Shown here: positions 28,297-35,177 of the stretch, piece after piece | Numbering within the stretch: position 1 is the first letter of the stretch | How the letters are laid out: each line of letters begins with the position of its first letter | Assembly (NCBI GenBank): GCA_944349905.1 | Contig: CALVNR010000002.1 | Location: 1 to 64,000 of the forward strand | DNA from: an uncultured Clostridia bacterium | Lineage (GTDB): Bacteria; Bacillota; Clostridia; Christensenellales; UBA1242 | Direction: 5' to 3' | Length of the DNA stretch: 64,000 bases | Notes under the pieces: generated by a model | What the model was told of the DNA's origin: nothing | The model's input: only the letters and a program-made list of their open reading frames with translations | Database searches by the model: none | Position numbers and translations under genes: made by a program

Positions 28297-28306
28297 TAAT
28301 TAATTT

Positions 28307-28361
28307 GCCGACCAAAATAAATTTATGAAAATAAATAAATCAAATTTTGGTTGGCTTTTTG
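28307..28361 (+). terminator. Terminator-like hairpin enclosing the next start codon
   Basis: 12-bp stem with one G-U pair (28307-28318/28344-28355), followed by TTTTT. The 25-nt loop contains ATG 28325 of the next gene. Confidence 0.6.
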
Positions 28362-28873
28362 CTTGTATAGGTCTTGCTATTTTGCTTGCTTTATCTGTAT
28401 ATTTGGGGGTAAGTGGTTTTTTCTTTAAAAATAACAATTCTTTTTCAAGCGACTTGGTTTTGGGACAGAGCATAGAAGGAAGTTTGAAAAAAAATCAGGC
28501 AACATCAATATCAGTCAATTTTTCAGGTAGTTTTGTGCCCAATGAAAAGTTAGCACAAATTGTTTCTGTTAAAAATACTGACGAAAATTCCAATTTATAT
28601 GTGCGAGCAAAAGTTTATGCTTTTACATCTTTAAATAATATGGAAGAAGTAGATATAATAGAAAATAGCAATTGGACAAAAAATGATGATGGCTATTTTT
28701 ATTATAACGATTTAATTTCCCCACAACAAAAAATCAATTTTTCTTCCTTTGTGATTATGGGACAAAATTATGTTTCATGGAAAAAGTATATTTTAACTTT
28801 TGTATTTGAAACATTGGAAGACAAAAATGATGTGCTATCAATATGGGGAGAGAATCCTTTGGAAAATGTTTGA
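28325..28873 (+). CDS. Exported protein resembling TasA/camelysin-type matrix proteins
   Basis: 182 residues. The N-terminal hydrophobic segment (about 11-33, ALSVYLGVSGFFF) resembles the SipW-class signal. The ectodomain contains VKNTDENSNLYVRAKVYAF and NWTKNDDGYFYYNDLISPQQ, similar in form to SipW-dependent matrix proteins where a structural strand pair is followed by a W-K-DGYYYY loop. The similarity is my reading and not confirmed. No Shine-Dalgarno precedes ATG 28325; a TATAAT lies at 28292-28297. Confidence 0.55.
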   Translation: MKINKSNFGWLFACIGLAILLALSVYLGVSGFFFKNNNSFSSDLVLGQSIEGSLKKNQATSISVNFSGSFVPNEKLAQIVSVKNTDENSNLYVRAKVYAFTSLNNMEEVDIIENSNWTKNDDGYFYYNDLISPQQKINFSSFVIMGQNYVSWKKYILTFVFETLEDKNDVLSIWGENPLENV

Positions 28874-28917
28874 CTTATAAAAAAAATCAAATTATAATGG
28901 AACAATAAGGAGAAATT

Positions 28918-29184
28918 ATGGCAAACATTAAAATTCCACCACCACCACCAAGTTTTAAATTTCCGAATAAAGTTCAAACTCAACAACAAGTGGAGCAATT
29001 AGAAAGCGTAACAGAGGATAAAAAAACTTTTACCAAATTTGAAAATTCTCAATCAGATGTTAAGCCAACAGAAAACTATAAAAAAGGCTTGTCTGAAAAA
29101 GGTAAAAAGGTGTTGTTCTTTTTTTTAAGTGCATTATGTTTTGCTTCGTCAATAGTTATGTTTACTTTAATGTTTGTTTTATAA
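28918..29184 (+). CDS. Small proline-rich membrane protein, 88 aa
   Basis: Not a family I know. The N-terminus has a run of five Pro followed by a Gln/Lys/Glu-rich hydrophilic region, then one membrane helix (about 66-88) at the extreme C-terminus, so the bulk is probably cytosolic and tail-anchored. AAGGAG 6 nt before ATG 28918 supports it as a real gene. It follows the TasA-like gene after 44 nt. Confidence 0.6.
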   Translation: MANIKIPPPPPSFKFPNKVQTQQQVEQLESVTEDKKTFTKFENSQSDVKPTENYKKGLSEKGKKVLFFFLSALCFASSIVMFTLMFVL

Positions 29185-29219
29185 CAAAAATCTACATTTT
29201 TTATATTTAATATTTGATA

Positions 29220-29268
29220 AAAATGGTAATCATTATTTTATGAAAATTTTGATTACCATTTTATTTTT
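29220..29268 (+). terminator. Terminator-like hairpin enclosing the next start codon
   Basis: Perfect 13-bp inverted repeat (29220-29232/29250-29262), then a T-rich run. The 17-nt loop holds ATG 29240. It would end the transcript of the 88-aa protein gene. Confidence 0.6.
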
Positions 29269-29689
29269 ACCTATTTTACTTTTTTCAATATCTTATTTTT
29301 CAACAGATATAACTATACCTATGCAAAATGTAAATTCAGTTTGTTTTATTGTTGATAAAGATTTTGAAGGCTTAGATTGTATAAAAAACGGAGACCAATA
29401 TATTTTGACAATATATAGCGATTTTGAAAATTTTTACAAAACAAATAAAAATAATATTAAAGGATTTAATTTGTATTTTGACAAAAATTTTAATATAAAT
29501 GATTTTTGTAAGCAAATCCATGCTACAACATTTAAAGGCAAATCAATAGATGAAAATCAAATTTTATATGGATATACAAACGAATACAACGATTTTAGAT
29601 ATGTAGATGGCAAAAAAATTAATATGCAGATTGTTATAAATGAAAATGAAATTGTTGTAGGCTTTCCATTGATATTAAGTGGTTTTTAA
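29240..29689 (+). CDS. YwmB-like exported protein
   Basis: 149 residues from ATG 29240, with an N-terminal signal or anchor helix (about 1-17). The C-terminal GKKINMQIVINENEIVVGFP followed by LILSGF resembles the end of YwmB, a secreted Firmicutes protein usually encoded near murA and spoIID. The next gene is a spoIIQ-like M23 protein, which fits that neighbourhood although murA and spoIID are absent here. There is no Shine-Dalgarno, and the start codon lies in the loop of a terminator-like hairpin. Confidence 0.5.
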   Translation: MKILITILFLPILLFSISYFSTDITIPMQNVNSVCFIVDKDFEGLDCIKNGDQYILTIYSDFENFYKTNKNNIKGFNLYFDKNFNINDFCKQIHATTFKGKSIDENQILYGYTNEYNDFRYVDGKKINMQIVINENEIVVGFPLILSGF

Positions 29690-29706
29690 AAAAAAATAAA
29701 TAATAT

Positions 29707-29735
29707 GTATAAAATAATTTTTTGTGGCAATAAAT
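29707..29735 (+). promoter_or_regulatory. Candidate SigF promoter of the spoIIQ-like gene
   Basis: GTATA (29707-29711) fits the SigF -35 GywTA, and GGCAATAAAT (29726-29735) fits GgnrAnAnTw at all but one fixed position, with a 14-bp spacer. The predicted start (about 29741) is the first base of AGGAGG, with ATG at 29752. Confidence 0.5.
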
Positions 29736-29751
29736 TTGGCAGGAGGTTAAA

Positions 29752-30315
29752 ATGGAAATAACTAAAAGAAACAAGTTTGTTGAATTTTTAAAAAACTATT
29801 GGATGTATGTTTGTGTGGGAGTTACTATTTTGACAATAGCCATTATTATTGGTGTTGTTGCTGGTTCTCAAAATGCTATACAAACAGGAAACACAAATTT
29901 GGAATTTTCTTTGCCAATGAATGATGCTACAATTGTAAAAGATTATTCTTCTACTCATTTGCAAGAAAACCCAAGTTTAAATCAATGGGAAGCACATCTT
30001 TCAATAGATTTTGCATCTGAAAATAGTGATGTTTTTGCTGTTTTAGATGGTAGTGTTACATCTGTAAGTTATGATATTTTAAACGGCCATGTAGTTGAGA
30101 TAACTCACGAAAATGGTTTTGTAAGCAAATATTGTTCACTTGCAGAAAACCCATTAGTTAAAGAAGGTGACAAAGTTACAGCCGGACAAAAAATCGGATC
30201 AGCAAGCAACTCTTCAAATTCAGAAGCTGATCTTGGTAATCACTTGCACTTTACACTTTATCTTAACGAAAATCCAGTAGATCCAAACAACTACTTAGAT
30301 TTACAAAACAAATAA
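29752..30315 (+). CDS. spoIIQ: SpoIIQ-like membrane-anchored M23 endopeptidase
   Basis: 187 residues: a cytosolic start, one membrane helix (about 18-38) and a LytM/M23 domain. The zinc ligands appear intact, with HLSID (first His and Asp) and HLHF near residue 164; Bacillus SpoIIQ has lost one of these while clostridial versions keep them. SpoIIQ in the forespore membrane pairs with SpoIIIAH during engulfment. The sporulation call rests on size, topology, the YwmB-like neighbour and a candidate SigF promoter. A vegetative M23 hydrolase remains possible. Confidence 0.72.
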   Translation: MEITKRNKFVEFLKNYWMYVCVGVTILTIAIIIGVVAGSQNAIQTGNTNLEFSLPMNDATIVKDYSSTHLQENPSLNQWEAHLSIDFASENSDVFAVLDGSVTSVSYDILNGHVVEITHENGFVSKYCSLAENPLVKEGDKVTAGQKIGSASNSSNSEADLGNHLHFTLYLNENPVDPNNYLDLQNK

Positions 30316-30336
30316 GCAGATTTTCTGCTTTTTTTG
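30314..30336 (+). terminator. Rho-independent terminator after spoIIQ-like gene
   Basis: Stem AAGCAGA (30314-30320)/TCTGCTT (30324-30330), 3-nt loop, then a T-run. The stem starts at the stop codon. Confidence 0.88.
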
Positions 30337-30337
30337 T

Positions 30338-30380
30338 TTGCATATTTTTCTATTTATGTTATAATATTGATGGAGGAATT
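30338..30380 (+). promoter_or_regulatory. Promoter of acpP with 9-nt leader
   Basis: TTGCAT (30338-30343), 16-bp spacer, TGT-TATAAT (-10 at 30360-30365). The predicted start, 30372, is the first G of GGAGG, so the leader is GGAGGAATT and then ATG. Confidence 0.75.
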
Positions 30381-30617
30381 ATGAAAACAATTGATAAAGT
30401 TAAGAAAATTATAGCTGAACAATTATGTATATCTACTGATGATATTGCAGATGATGCTAGCGTAGTTGAAGATTTGGGGGCAGATTCACTTGATATTGTT
30501 GAAATGCTTATGACTTTTGAAGATGAATTTAAAGTATCTATCCCAGATGAAAGACTTAAAGAATTGAACAACATACAAGCAATAGTCAAATTAATTGAAG
30601 AATATAAAAAAGATTAA
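30381..30617 (+). CDS. acpP: Acyl carrier protein
   Basis: Carries fatty-acyl intermediates on a phosphopantetheine arm attached to Ser in the motif GADSLDIVEM (about residues 33-42). The 78-residue acidic four-helix protein is of standard size. It is monocistronic between two terminators rather than in a fab cluster. Confidence 0.95.
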   Translation: MKTIDKVKKIIAEQLCISTDDIADDASVVEDLGADSLDIVEMLMTFEDEFKVSIPDERLKELNNIQAIVKLIEEYKKD

Positions 30618-30621
30618 AAAC

Positions 30622-30648
30622 AAACCTGTATATTTTGCAGGTTTTTTT
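30622..30648 (+). terminator. Rho-independent terminator after acpP
   Basis: Stem AAACCTG (30622-30628)/CAGGTTT (30638-30644), 9-nt loop, followed by a T-run. Confidence 0.9.
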
Positions 30649-30667
30649 GTTTATTCTACACGATTTG

Positions 30668-30696
30668 ACATATTTTTCACTTTTTATTCATAGGTT
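30668..30696 (+). promoter_or_regulatory. Candidate SigE promoter of spoIIID
   Basis: ACATATT (30668-30674), 14-bp spacer, CATAGGTT (30689-30696), compared with SigE kmATATT and CATACAnT. The predicted start is about 30703, next to GGAGG (30704-30708). spoIIID is a SigE gene in Bacillus. Confidence 0.55.
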
Positions 30697-30713
30697 ATCG
30701 CATGGAGGCATCT

Positions 30714-30968
30714 ATGAATAAAGATTTGCTGGAAAGAGTGCTAATGCTTGCAAATCATATACTTTCCACTCATGATACAATAAGAAAAACTGCAAAAGTT
30801 TATGGACTTAGCAAAAGTACTGTGCATAATGATATTTCAAAAAAATTGTTTAAGATTGATAGAATTTTGTATTTGAAAATTCATCAAATTTTAAATGTTA
30901 ATTTTGCACAAAAACATATTAGAGGGGGAGAAGCAACAAGGTTGAAATATGCAAAAAATAAAACTTGA
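30714..30968 (+). CDS. spoIIID: Sporulation transcriptional regulator SpoIIID
   Basis: Mother-cell DNA-binding regulator acting between SigE and SigK programmes. 84 residues with the helix-turn-helix TIRKTAKVYGLSKSTVHNDI and the highly conserved C-terminal RGGEATRLKY. I use ATG 30714, which has GGAGG 5 nt upstream; the in-frame ATG at 30702 overlaps that site and would be at the transcript's 5' end. It is a single-gene unit ended by a shared hairpin with the aldolase gene. Confidence 0.95.
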   Translation: MNKDLLERVLMLANHILSTHDTIRKTAKVYGLSKSTVHNDISKKLFKIDRILYLKIHQILNVNFAQKHIRGGEATRLKYAKNKT

Positions 30969-30990
30969 TTTCAAGTTTTATTTTTTTTGG
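30957..30990. terminator. Bidirectional terminator at the spoIIID / aldolase junction
   Basis: 12-bp stem (30957-30968/30971-30982) around a tight TT centre, with a T-run after it and an A-run before it. The 5' arm includes the spoIIID stop codon. Confidence 0.9.
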
Positions 30991-31907
30991 TTTGAATTTA
31001 AAATTTTTACTATTTTTTCAGTAATAATTTGTTGTGCTTCTTTTCGTCCTTCTCCTATATATTTTCTTGGGTCTATTTCCTCTTTGTTTTCAAAAAGGTA
31101 TTTTCTTATTTGGCTTGAAAAAGATAATCTTATATCAGTATCTGTATTGATTTTTGCAACATTATGTTTCTTGATAGCTTCTATTAACAAGTTTTCATCT
31201 ACACCTAATGCTTTTTTTATTTTTCCGCCAAATTTGTTGTAAGTTTTTACTAAATCTTGGTTGACTGTTGATGCACCATGTAATACTATTGGAAAATTTG
31301 GTAACAACTTTTCTATTTGCGATAATATATCCAATCTCAAAATTGGATTTTTAGTATATTTGTTGATGCCATGGCTTGTTCCTATTGCAACAGCAAGCAT
31401 ATCTACACCTGTTTTGGTTGCAAATTCAAAAGCTTGATTTGGTGAAGTGTAAACATTTTTATCGCTAGAAATGTCATCTTCTATTCCTTTTAATTGTCCA
31501 ATTTCTCCTTCAACAAGAACATCTTTTTTGTGAGCATAATCTACCACTTTTTTTGTCAATTTTACATTTTCTTCAAAAGGAAGAAAACTGCCATCTATCA
31601 TAACACTATCAAAGCCCATATCAACAGCTTTTTTGCATATTTCAAATGATTTTCCATGGTCAAGATGTAAAAATATTGCAGGGTATTGCTTTTTGCCTGC
31701 GTTGAATAATGGAATAAGAAAATCTTCTTCCATGTATTTTAAAGCGCTTTCTGATACAGCCAAAATAGCAGGACTTTTTGTGCTTTTACAAGCATTTAAA
31801 ATTGCTTGAAAGCTTTCTAAATTGCAAAAGTTGAAAGCTCCCAATGCGAACTTGTTTTTTAATGCTTTCTCTAAATAATACTTTAAGTTTTTTTCAAATT
31901 TTTTCAT
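30978..31907 (-). CDS. fba: Class II fructose-bisphosphate aldolase
   Basis: Zinc-dependent glycolytic/gluconeogenic aldolase of 309 residues. FLHLDHGKSFEIC holds the Asp and zinc His, and further motifs are DGSFLPFEENVKLTKKVV, VEGEIGQLKG, the substrate loop AIGTSHGINK, LHGAST and KINTDTDIR. The ketose-bisphosphate family also includes tagatose-bisphosphate aldolase, but the central-metabolism role is more likely. No Shine-Dalgarno precedes ATG 31907; the promoter indicates a leaderless mRNA. Confidence 0.93.
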   Translation of the reverse strand: MKKFEKNLKYYLEKALKNKFALGAFNFCNLESFQAILNACKSTKSPAILAVSESALKYMEEDFLIPLFNAGKKQYPAIFLHLDHGKSFEICKKAVDMGFDSVMIDGSFLPFEENVKLTKKVVDYAHKKDVLVEGEIGQLKGIEDDISSDKNVYTSPNQAFEFATKTGVDMLAVAIGTSHGINKYTKNPILRLDILSQIEKLLPNFPIVLHGASTVNQDLVKTYNKFGGKIKKALGVDENLLIEAIKKHNVAKINTDTDIRLSFSSQIRKYLFENKEEIDPRKYIGEGRKEAQQIITEKIVKILNSNQKK

Positions 31908-31942
31908 AAAAAAAGTTTAACACATTTTTTATTATTTTCCAA
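31908..31942 (-). promoter_or_regulatory. Leaderless promoter of fba
   Basis: Minus strand: TTGGAA (31942-31937), 17-bp spacer, TGT-TAAACT (-10 at 31919-31914), then six T and ATG 31907. The expected start coincides with the start codon. Confidence 0.65.
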
Positions 31943-31969
31943 CATATTTTACTTACAAAAGGAGTTTTT

Positions 31970-32632
31970 ATGAAAAAAGTAATTGCATTATTGTTTATCA
32001 TGTGTTTGCCTTTAATGTTGGCTGGTTGTGGTAAACAAAAGTTTGAATTAAAAAATTATATGAGTGAAATAACTTATAATTATTATCAAGGTGAAAATGA
32101 TATTTTTAATGCAAGTGTAAGCGTAGGTCAAAGAGAAATTGATTATAATATAGATGGAAGACACAGTGCAAATTGTGATTTTTCTTTGGTTGAAGTAAAA
32201 TTTTTAAATCAAAAAGAAGATTTAAAGTTGCAGGCAACAATTTCTGTCAACAACAAAGATTATCCGTTAGAGTTGGAATTTGTTCCTTTAAGAAACACTT
32301 ATATGGGAGATTTAGGATTTGCTATTGAAGATGGTAGCAATGTTTCTATAAAAATTGATGAGCAAACTTTACAGCTAAAAGAAGTTAGCAAAGATTTTTC
32401 GATAGACAGTGCACAGGCTTTGAGTAGTGCAAGTTTGCAACTTATTGATGAAATTGCCTTTTATTATCAAAACGGACAATTTTTAGCAGAAGGATATTTA
32501 AAATTGCTTAATCAAGAAGGTAAAGATTTTAGTCAACTTTTTTGGTGCTTTACTTTGGTAGGTAGTGACGGTGTTAAGTTTGATGTTGTTATCAATGCTT
32601 ATACAGGCGAAGTTGTCGGTGTAAACACTTAA
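31970..32632 (+). CDS. Hypothetical lipoprotein, 220 aa
   Basis: A lipoprotein signal with lipobox LAGC (Cys20) is followed by a beta-rich ectodomain of about 200 residues. The C-terminal segment GVKFDVVINAYTGEVVGV resembles the last strand of a PepSY-type domain, which is tentative. AAAGGAG 6 nt before ATG 31970 sets the start. It sits between the divergent aldolase and hflX. Confidence 0.75.
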   Translation: MKKVIALLFIMCLPLMLAGCGKQKFELKNYMSEITYNYYQGENDIFNASVSVGQREIDYNIDGRHSANCDFSLVEVKFLNQKEDLKLQATISVNNKDYPLELEFVPLRNTYMGDLGFAIEDGSNVSIKIDEQTLQLKEVSKDFSIDSAQALSSASLQLIDEIAFYYQNGQFLAEGYLKLLNQEGKDFSQLFWCFTLVGSDGVKFDVVINAYTGEVVGVNT

Positions 32633-32638
32633 TTTGTT

Positions 32639-32673
32639 TTGTTTTTAAATTCGTCTTGTGTTATAATAACATT
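32639..32673 (+). promoter_or_regulatory. Leaderless promoter of hflX
   Basis: TTGTTT (32639-32644), 17-bp spacer, TGT-TATAAT (-10 at 32662-32667), 6 nt, ATG 32674. The predicted start is the A of the ATG; no Shine-Dalgarno is present. Confidence 0.78.
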
Positions 32674-33777
32674 ATGAAAGAGATGTTTGAAAATAAAAAA
32701 ATACAAGAAAATGCCGTTTTGATTGTTATTTGTTCAAAAAAAACGGACAATAAGGAAAGAAAAATTGATGAGATAGCAAGACTTTCATTAACTGCGGGAT
32801 TAAATGTGGTGGAAAGTTTTTATCAAAATATAAAAGAATTTAACCGTTCAACTGTCATAGGAAAAGGCAAAGTTGAAGAAGTAAAAAAATATATAAAAGA
32901 TAGTGAAAAAACGATAAACGTTGTGGTTATTGATTATCCTTTAACCGGTTCGCAAGTTAAAAATTTGGAAGATGAATTTGGTGTTAAGGTAATTGACAGA
33001 GTTGGTATTATTATTGATATCTTTGCACAAGGAGCTCAAAGTAGAGAAGCTAAATTGCAAGTAAAACTTGCTCAAAACTTATATCTTCTTCCACGACTTG
33101 CACAAATGCAAGGTTCAAGCGGACGTTTTGGTGGTGTCGGAGTTGGTATGAGAGGACCGGGTGAAAGCAAACTTGAATTGAACAGGCGAATAATTGAAAA
33201 AGAAATTGATAGTTTGAAAAAACAAATTGATAAAATAAAAACTCAAAGGCAGGTTTCAAGGAAAGAAAGATTAAATTCAAAATTACCGAAAATTTCTTTG
33301 GTGGGTTATACAAATTCTGGCAAAAGTTCTTTGCTCAATTTGCTTACAAAAGAAAACATTTATGCTGATGATAAATATTTTGCAACACTTGATACTACAA
33401 GCAGAAAATTGTATTTGGGTGAAGGGGAATATGCTTTATTAACTGACACGGTTGGCTTTATCTCCGACCTTCCACATCAACTTGTTGATGCGTTTTCTTC
33501 TACGCTAGAAGAAGCTGCTGATGCAGATTTGTTGTTGCATGTGGTTGATGTTTCATTACAGAAAAAAGATGGTGACAAAAAAGAATATCAAGTTAATATT
33601 GATATAACAAATAAATTGCTAGATGAAATAGGTGCTACAAAAAATAGAATTGTTGTATTAAACAAATGCGACAAATTAAATTCTCCAATTGAAATAAAAG
33701 AAAATCAGGTTTTGATTTCAACAAAAACAAGCAAAGGAATTGAAAATTTGTTGACAATGATAAAAAAACGAGTTTAA
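32674..33777 (+). CDS. hflX: Ribosome-associated GTPase HflX
   Basis: GTPase that binds and splits stalled or hibernating 70S ribosomes. The N-terminal domain includes STVIGKGKVEEVKKYI and the RFGGVGVGMRGPGESKLELN linker region. The G domain has GYTNSGKSS (P-loop), DTVGFISDLPHQLVDAFSST and NKCD. 367 residues from ATG 32674; six extra codons upstream were rejected because they would lie over the -10 box. It ends at a bidirectional terminator. Confidence 0.95.
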   Translation: MKEMFENKKIQENAVLIVICSKKTDNKERKIDEIARLSLTAGLNVVESFYQNIKEFNRSTVIGKGKVEEVKKYIKDSEKTINVVVIDYPLTGSQVKNLEDEFGVKVIDRVGIIIDIFAQGAQSREAKLQVKLAQNLYLLPRLAQMQGSSGRFGGVGVGMRGPGESKLELNRRIIEKEIDSLKKQIDKIKTQRQVSRKERLNSKLPKISLVGYTNSGKSSLLNLLTKENIYADDKYFATLDTTSRKLYLGEGEYALLTDTVGFISDLPHQLVDAFSSTLEEAADADLLLHVVDVSLQKKDGDKKEYQVNIDITNKLLDEIGATKNRIVVLNKCDKLNSPIEIKENQVLISTKTSKGIENLLTMIKKRV

Positions 33778-33779
33778 AA

Positions 33780-33812
33780 AAACAGAGAATTTTATCTCTG
33801 TTTTATTTTTGT
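33780..33812. terminator. Bidirectional terminator after hflX
   Basis: 9-bp stem AAACAGAGA (33780-33788)/TCTCTGTTT (33795-33803), 6-nt loop and flanking A/T runs. It serves hflX and the convergent DUF1858 gene. Confidence 0.9.
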
Positions 33813-33816
33813 TTTA

Positions 33817-34026
33817 TTATTTTTTGTGTTTAAGATTGTATTGTTCATTCAATTTTTCAAGCAAAAATTCAAGATCTATGCAATGAGCAGAAGCTGCTTC
33901 TTCTATTGTTTCTTCTTCTCCCATATGGCAAAGAACACAAAACATACCAAAACCCATTAACACCTCAGCAAGACTTTCATCAAGTTCCAGCAATTGTTTT
34001 ATTGTCATATTTTTTGTAATTTTCAT
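33817..34026 (-). CDS. DUF1858-family small redox-type protein
   Basis: 69 residues. KNMTIKQLLELDESLAEVL with GFGMFCVLCHMGEEETIEEA is the DUF1858 (hybrid-cluster-protein-associated disulfide) pattern, including the CxxC pair. The role is unproven; members are cytosolic and often near redox enzymes in anaerobes. I use ATG 34026 with GGGAG 8 nt upstream, not the GTG five codons earlier that overlaps the Shine-Dalgarno. Confidence 0.88.
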   Translation of the reverse strand: MKITKNMTIKQLLELDESLAEVLMGFGMFCVLCHMGEEETIEEAASAHCIDLEFLLEKLNEQYNLKHKK

Positions 34027-34034
34027 TTTCTTAA

Positions 34035-34073
34035 CTCCCACTTAATGATATATTTTTTTATAGAAGAAGTCAA
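34035..34073 (-). promoter_or_regulatory. SigA-type promoter with 12-nt leader
   Basis: Minus strand TTGACT (34073-34068), 17-bp spacer, TATCAT (34050-34045). The predicted start is about 34038, inside the GGGAG Shine-Dalgarno (34039-34035). Confidence 0.7.
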
Positions 34074-34168
34074 TCATTTTTTATCTACATGTTTTATTTG
34101 ATAGTTTGTTTGCAAAAAAATATTTTGTCTATTTTTGTCAAAAAGTTATTTTTTGTTTTAATTAAAAA

Positions 34169-34180
34169 TAAAATTATAAC
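34169..34180 (+). promoter_or_regulatory. Candidate leaderless -10 box
   Basis: TAAAAT (34169-34174) ends 6 nt before ATG 34181. There is no Shine-Dalgarno, and the -35 region (TTATTT, 34146-34151) is weak. Confidence 0.4.
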
Positions 34181-34897
34181 ATGGAAAAGCTAAGTCAAAT
34201 AATTTCAAAAAAAGTAGTTTCATTAAAAGAAGCATGTATGGTTGGATATATTTTAAATGCAGTTTTTGATGAAAATTATCATTTTATAATCGGTTACATT
34301 ATTAGTGATGAAGAAAGCGAAATAGAAAAATTTTTATCTATTGAAGATATTGAAATTGTCAGTGAAGAGGGAGTTTTTGTTTCTTCAGTGTTTGTTATGC
34401 AAAATTTGATAATTGAAAATGATAATAATCCAATTGGGAAAATAGTTTATGACAAAAAAGGATTTTGTCTTGGAAGGGTGGAAGAATGTTTTTTAGAAAA
34501 CAACAAACTGATAAAATTGCAAACAAATCTTTGTGAAATTTTGCAAAAAAATATTTTTTCAATTGGTAAAGATTTTGTAATATTTAATAAAAATAATAAA
34601 AATTCAAAAAAAACAATAAAAAAATATAAAAATAAATTAAATTACAAAAATATTGAACAAAAAGCTGAAATTTTAAATAAAATTAATTTATCTAAAAATC
34701 AGTCAGAAATTGATAATGTTTTGCCAGTAAAAATGATAGCGAATAAATCGCTACTTATTGGGAAAACACTGCAAAATGACGTTTTTGGATTTAATAATGA
34801 AATAATTGCAAAAAAAGATGAAAAAATAACTGAAAAAATAATAAAAAAAGCTATAAATCACAATAAATTAAATTTTTTGTTTTTTTCTTCAAAATAA
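34181..34897 (+). CDS. PRC-barrel domain protein
   Basis: 238 residues, cytosolic. Two PRC-barrel-like units are visible: residues about 4-45 (SQIISKKVVSLKEACMVGYI) and about 85-125 (NPIGKIVYDKKGFCLGRVEE). A Lys/Asn-rich linker (about 145-180) leads to a C-terminal block, SLLIGKTLQNDVFGFNNEII followed by AKKDEKITEKII. PRC barrels occur in RimM and YlmC-type proteins and usually mediate binding; the partner here is unknown. Confidence 0.72.
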   Translation: MEKLSQIISKKVVSLKEACMVGYILNAVFDENYHFIIGYIISDEESEIEKFLSIEDIEIVSEEGVFVSSVFVMQNLIIENDNNPIGKIVYDKKGFCLGRVEECFLENNKLIKLQTNLCEILQKNIFSIGKDFVIFNKNNKNSKKTIKKYKNKLNYKNIEQKAEILNKINLSKNQSEIDNVLPVKMIANKSLLIGKTLQNDVFGFNNEIIAKKDEKITEKIIKKAINHNKLNFLFFSSK

Positions 34898-34900
34898 TAG

Positions 34901-34935
34901 AACAATGTTCTTGCATTGTTTTTTATTTTTTTATT
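34901..34935 (+). terminator. Rho-independent terminator
   Basis: Stem AACAATG (34901-34907)/CATTGTT (34914-34920), 6-nt loop, followed by a T-rich tract that merges with the repeat at 34921-34985. Confidence 0.8.
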
Positions 34936-34985
34936 CTTTTATTTTTTTTATTTTTTTATTCTTTTATTTTTTTTATTTTATTTTA
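34921..34985. repeat. T-rich tract with a 25-bp direct repeat
   Basis: Almost pure T/A, with only two C (34936 and 34961), which mark two copies of a 25-bp unit. It was probably generated by slippage. It lies between a terminator and the VirB4-like gene. Confidence 0.75.
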
Positions 34986-35177
34986 TAAATAAAATATTTT
35001 TAGAAATTTATATAAAATGTTGTTTAATCGTTTGTATTTTTGTCGTTAATTGTAGTAAAATAAATTTAGAAAACTTGAATGCTATGAATATTTGTTTTTG
35101 TCAATAATTTTTTAATTCAAGTTTGTTTTAAAAATATTTAAATTCTAAAAAATTTAATTAAAAATTGTGAGGTTGTT

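Noticed and set aside
34916..35107. 63-residue plus-strand open frame rich in Phe and Leu
   Set aside because: It is a translation of the T-rich tract and repeat; it has no Shine-Dalgarno and no protein-like composition.
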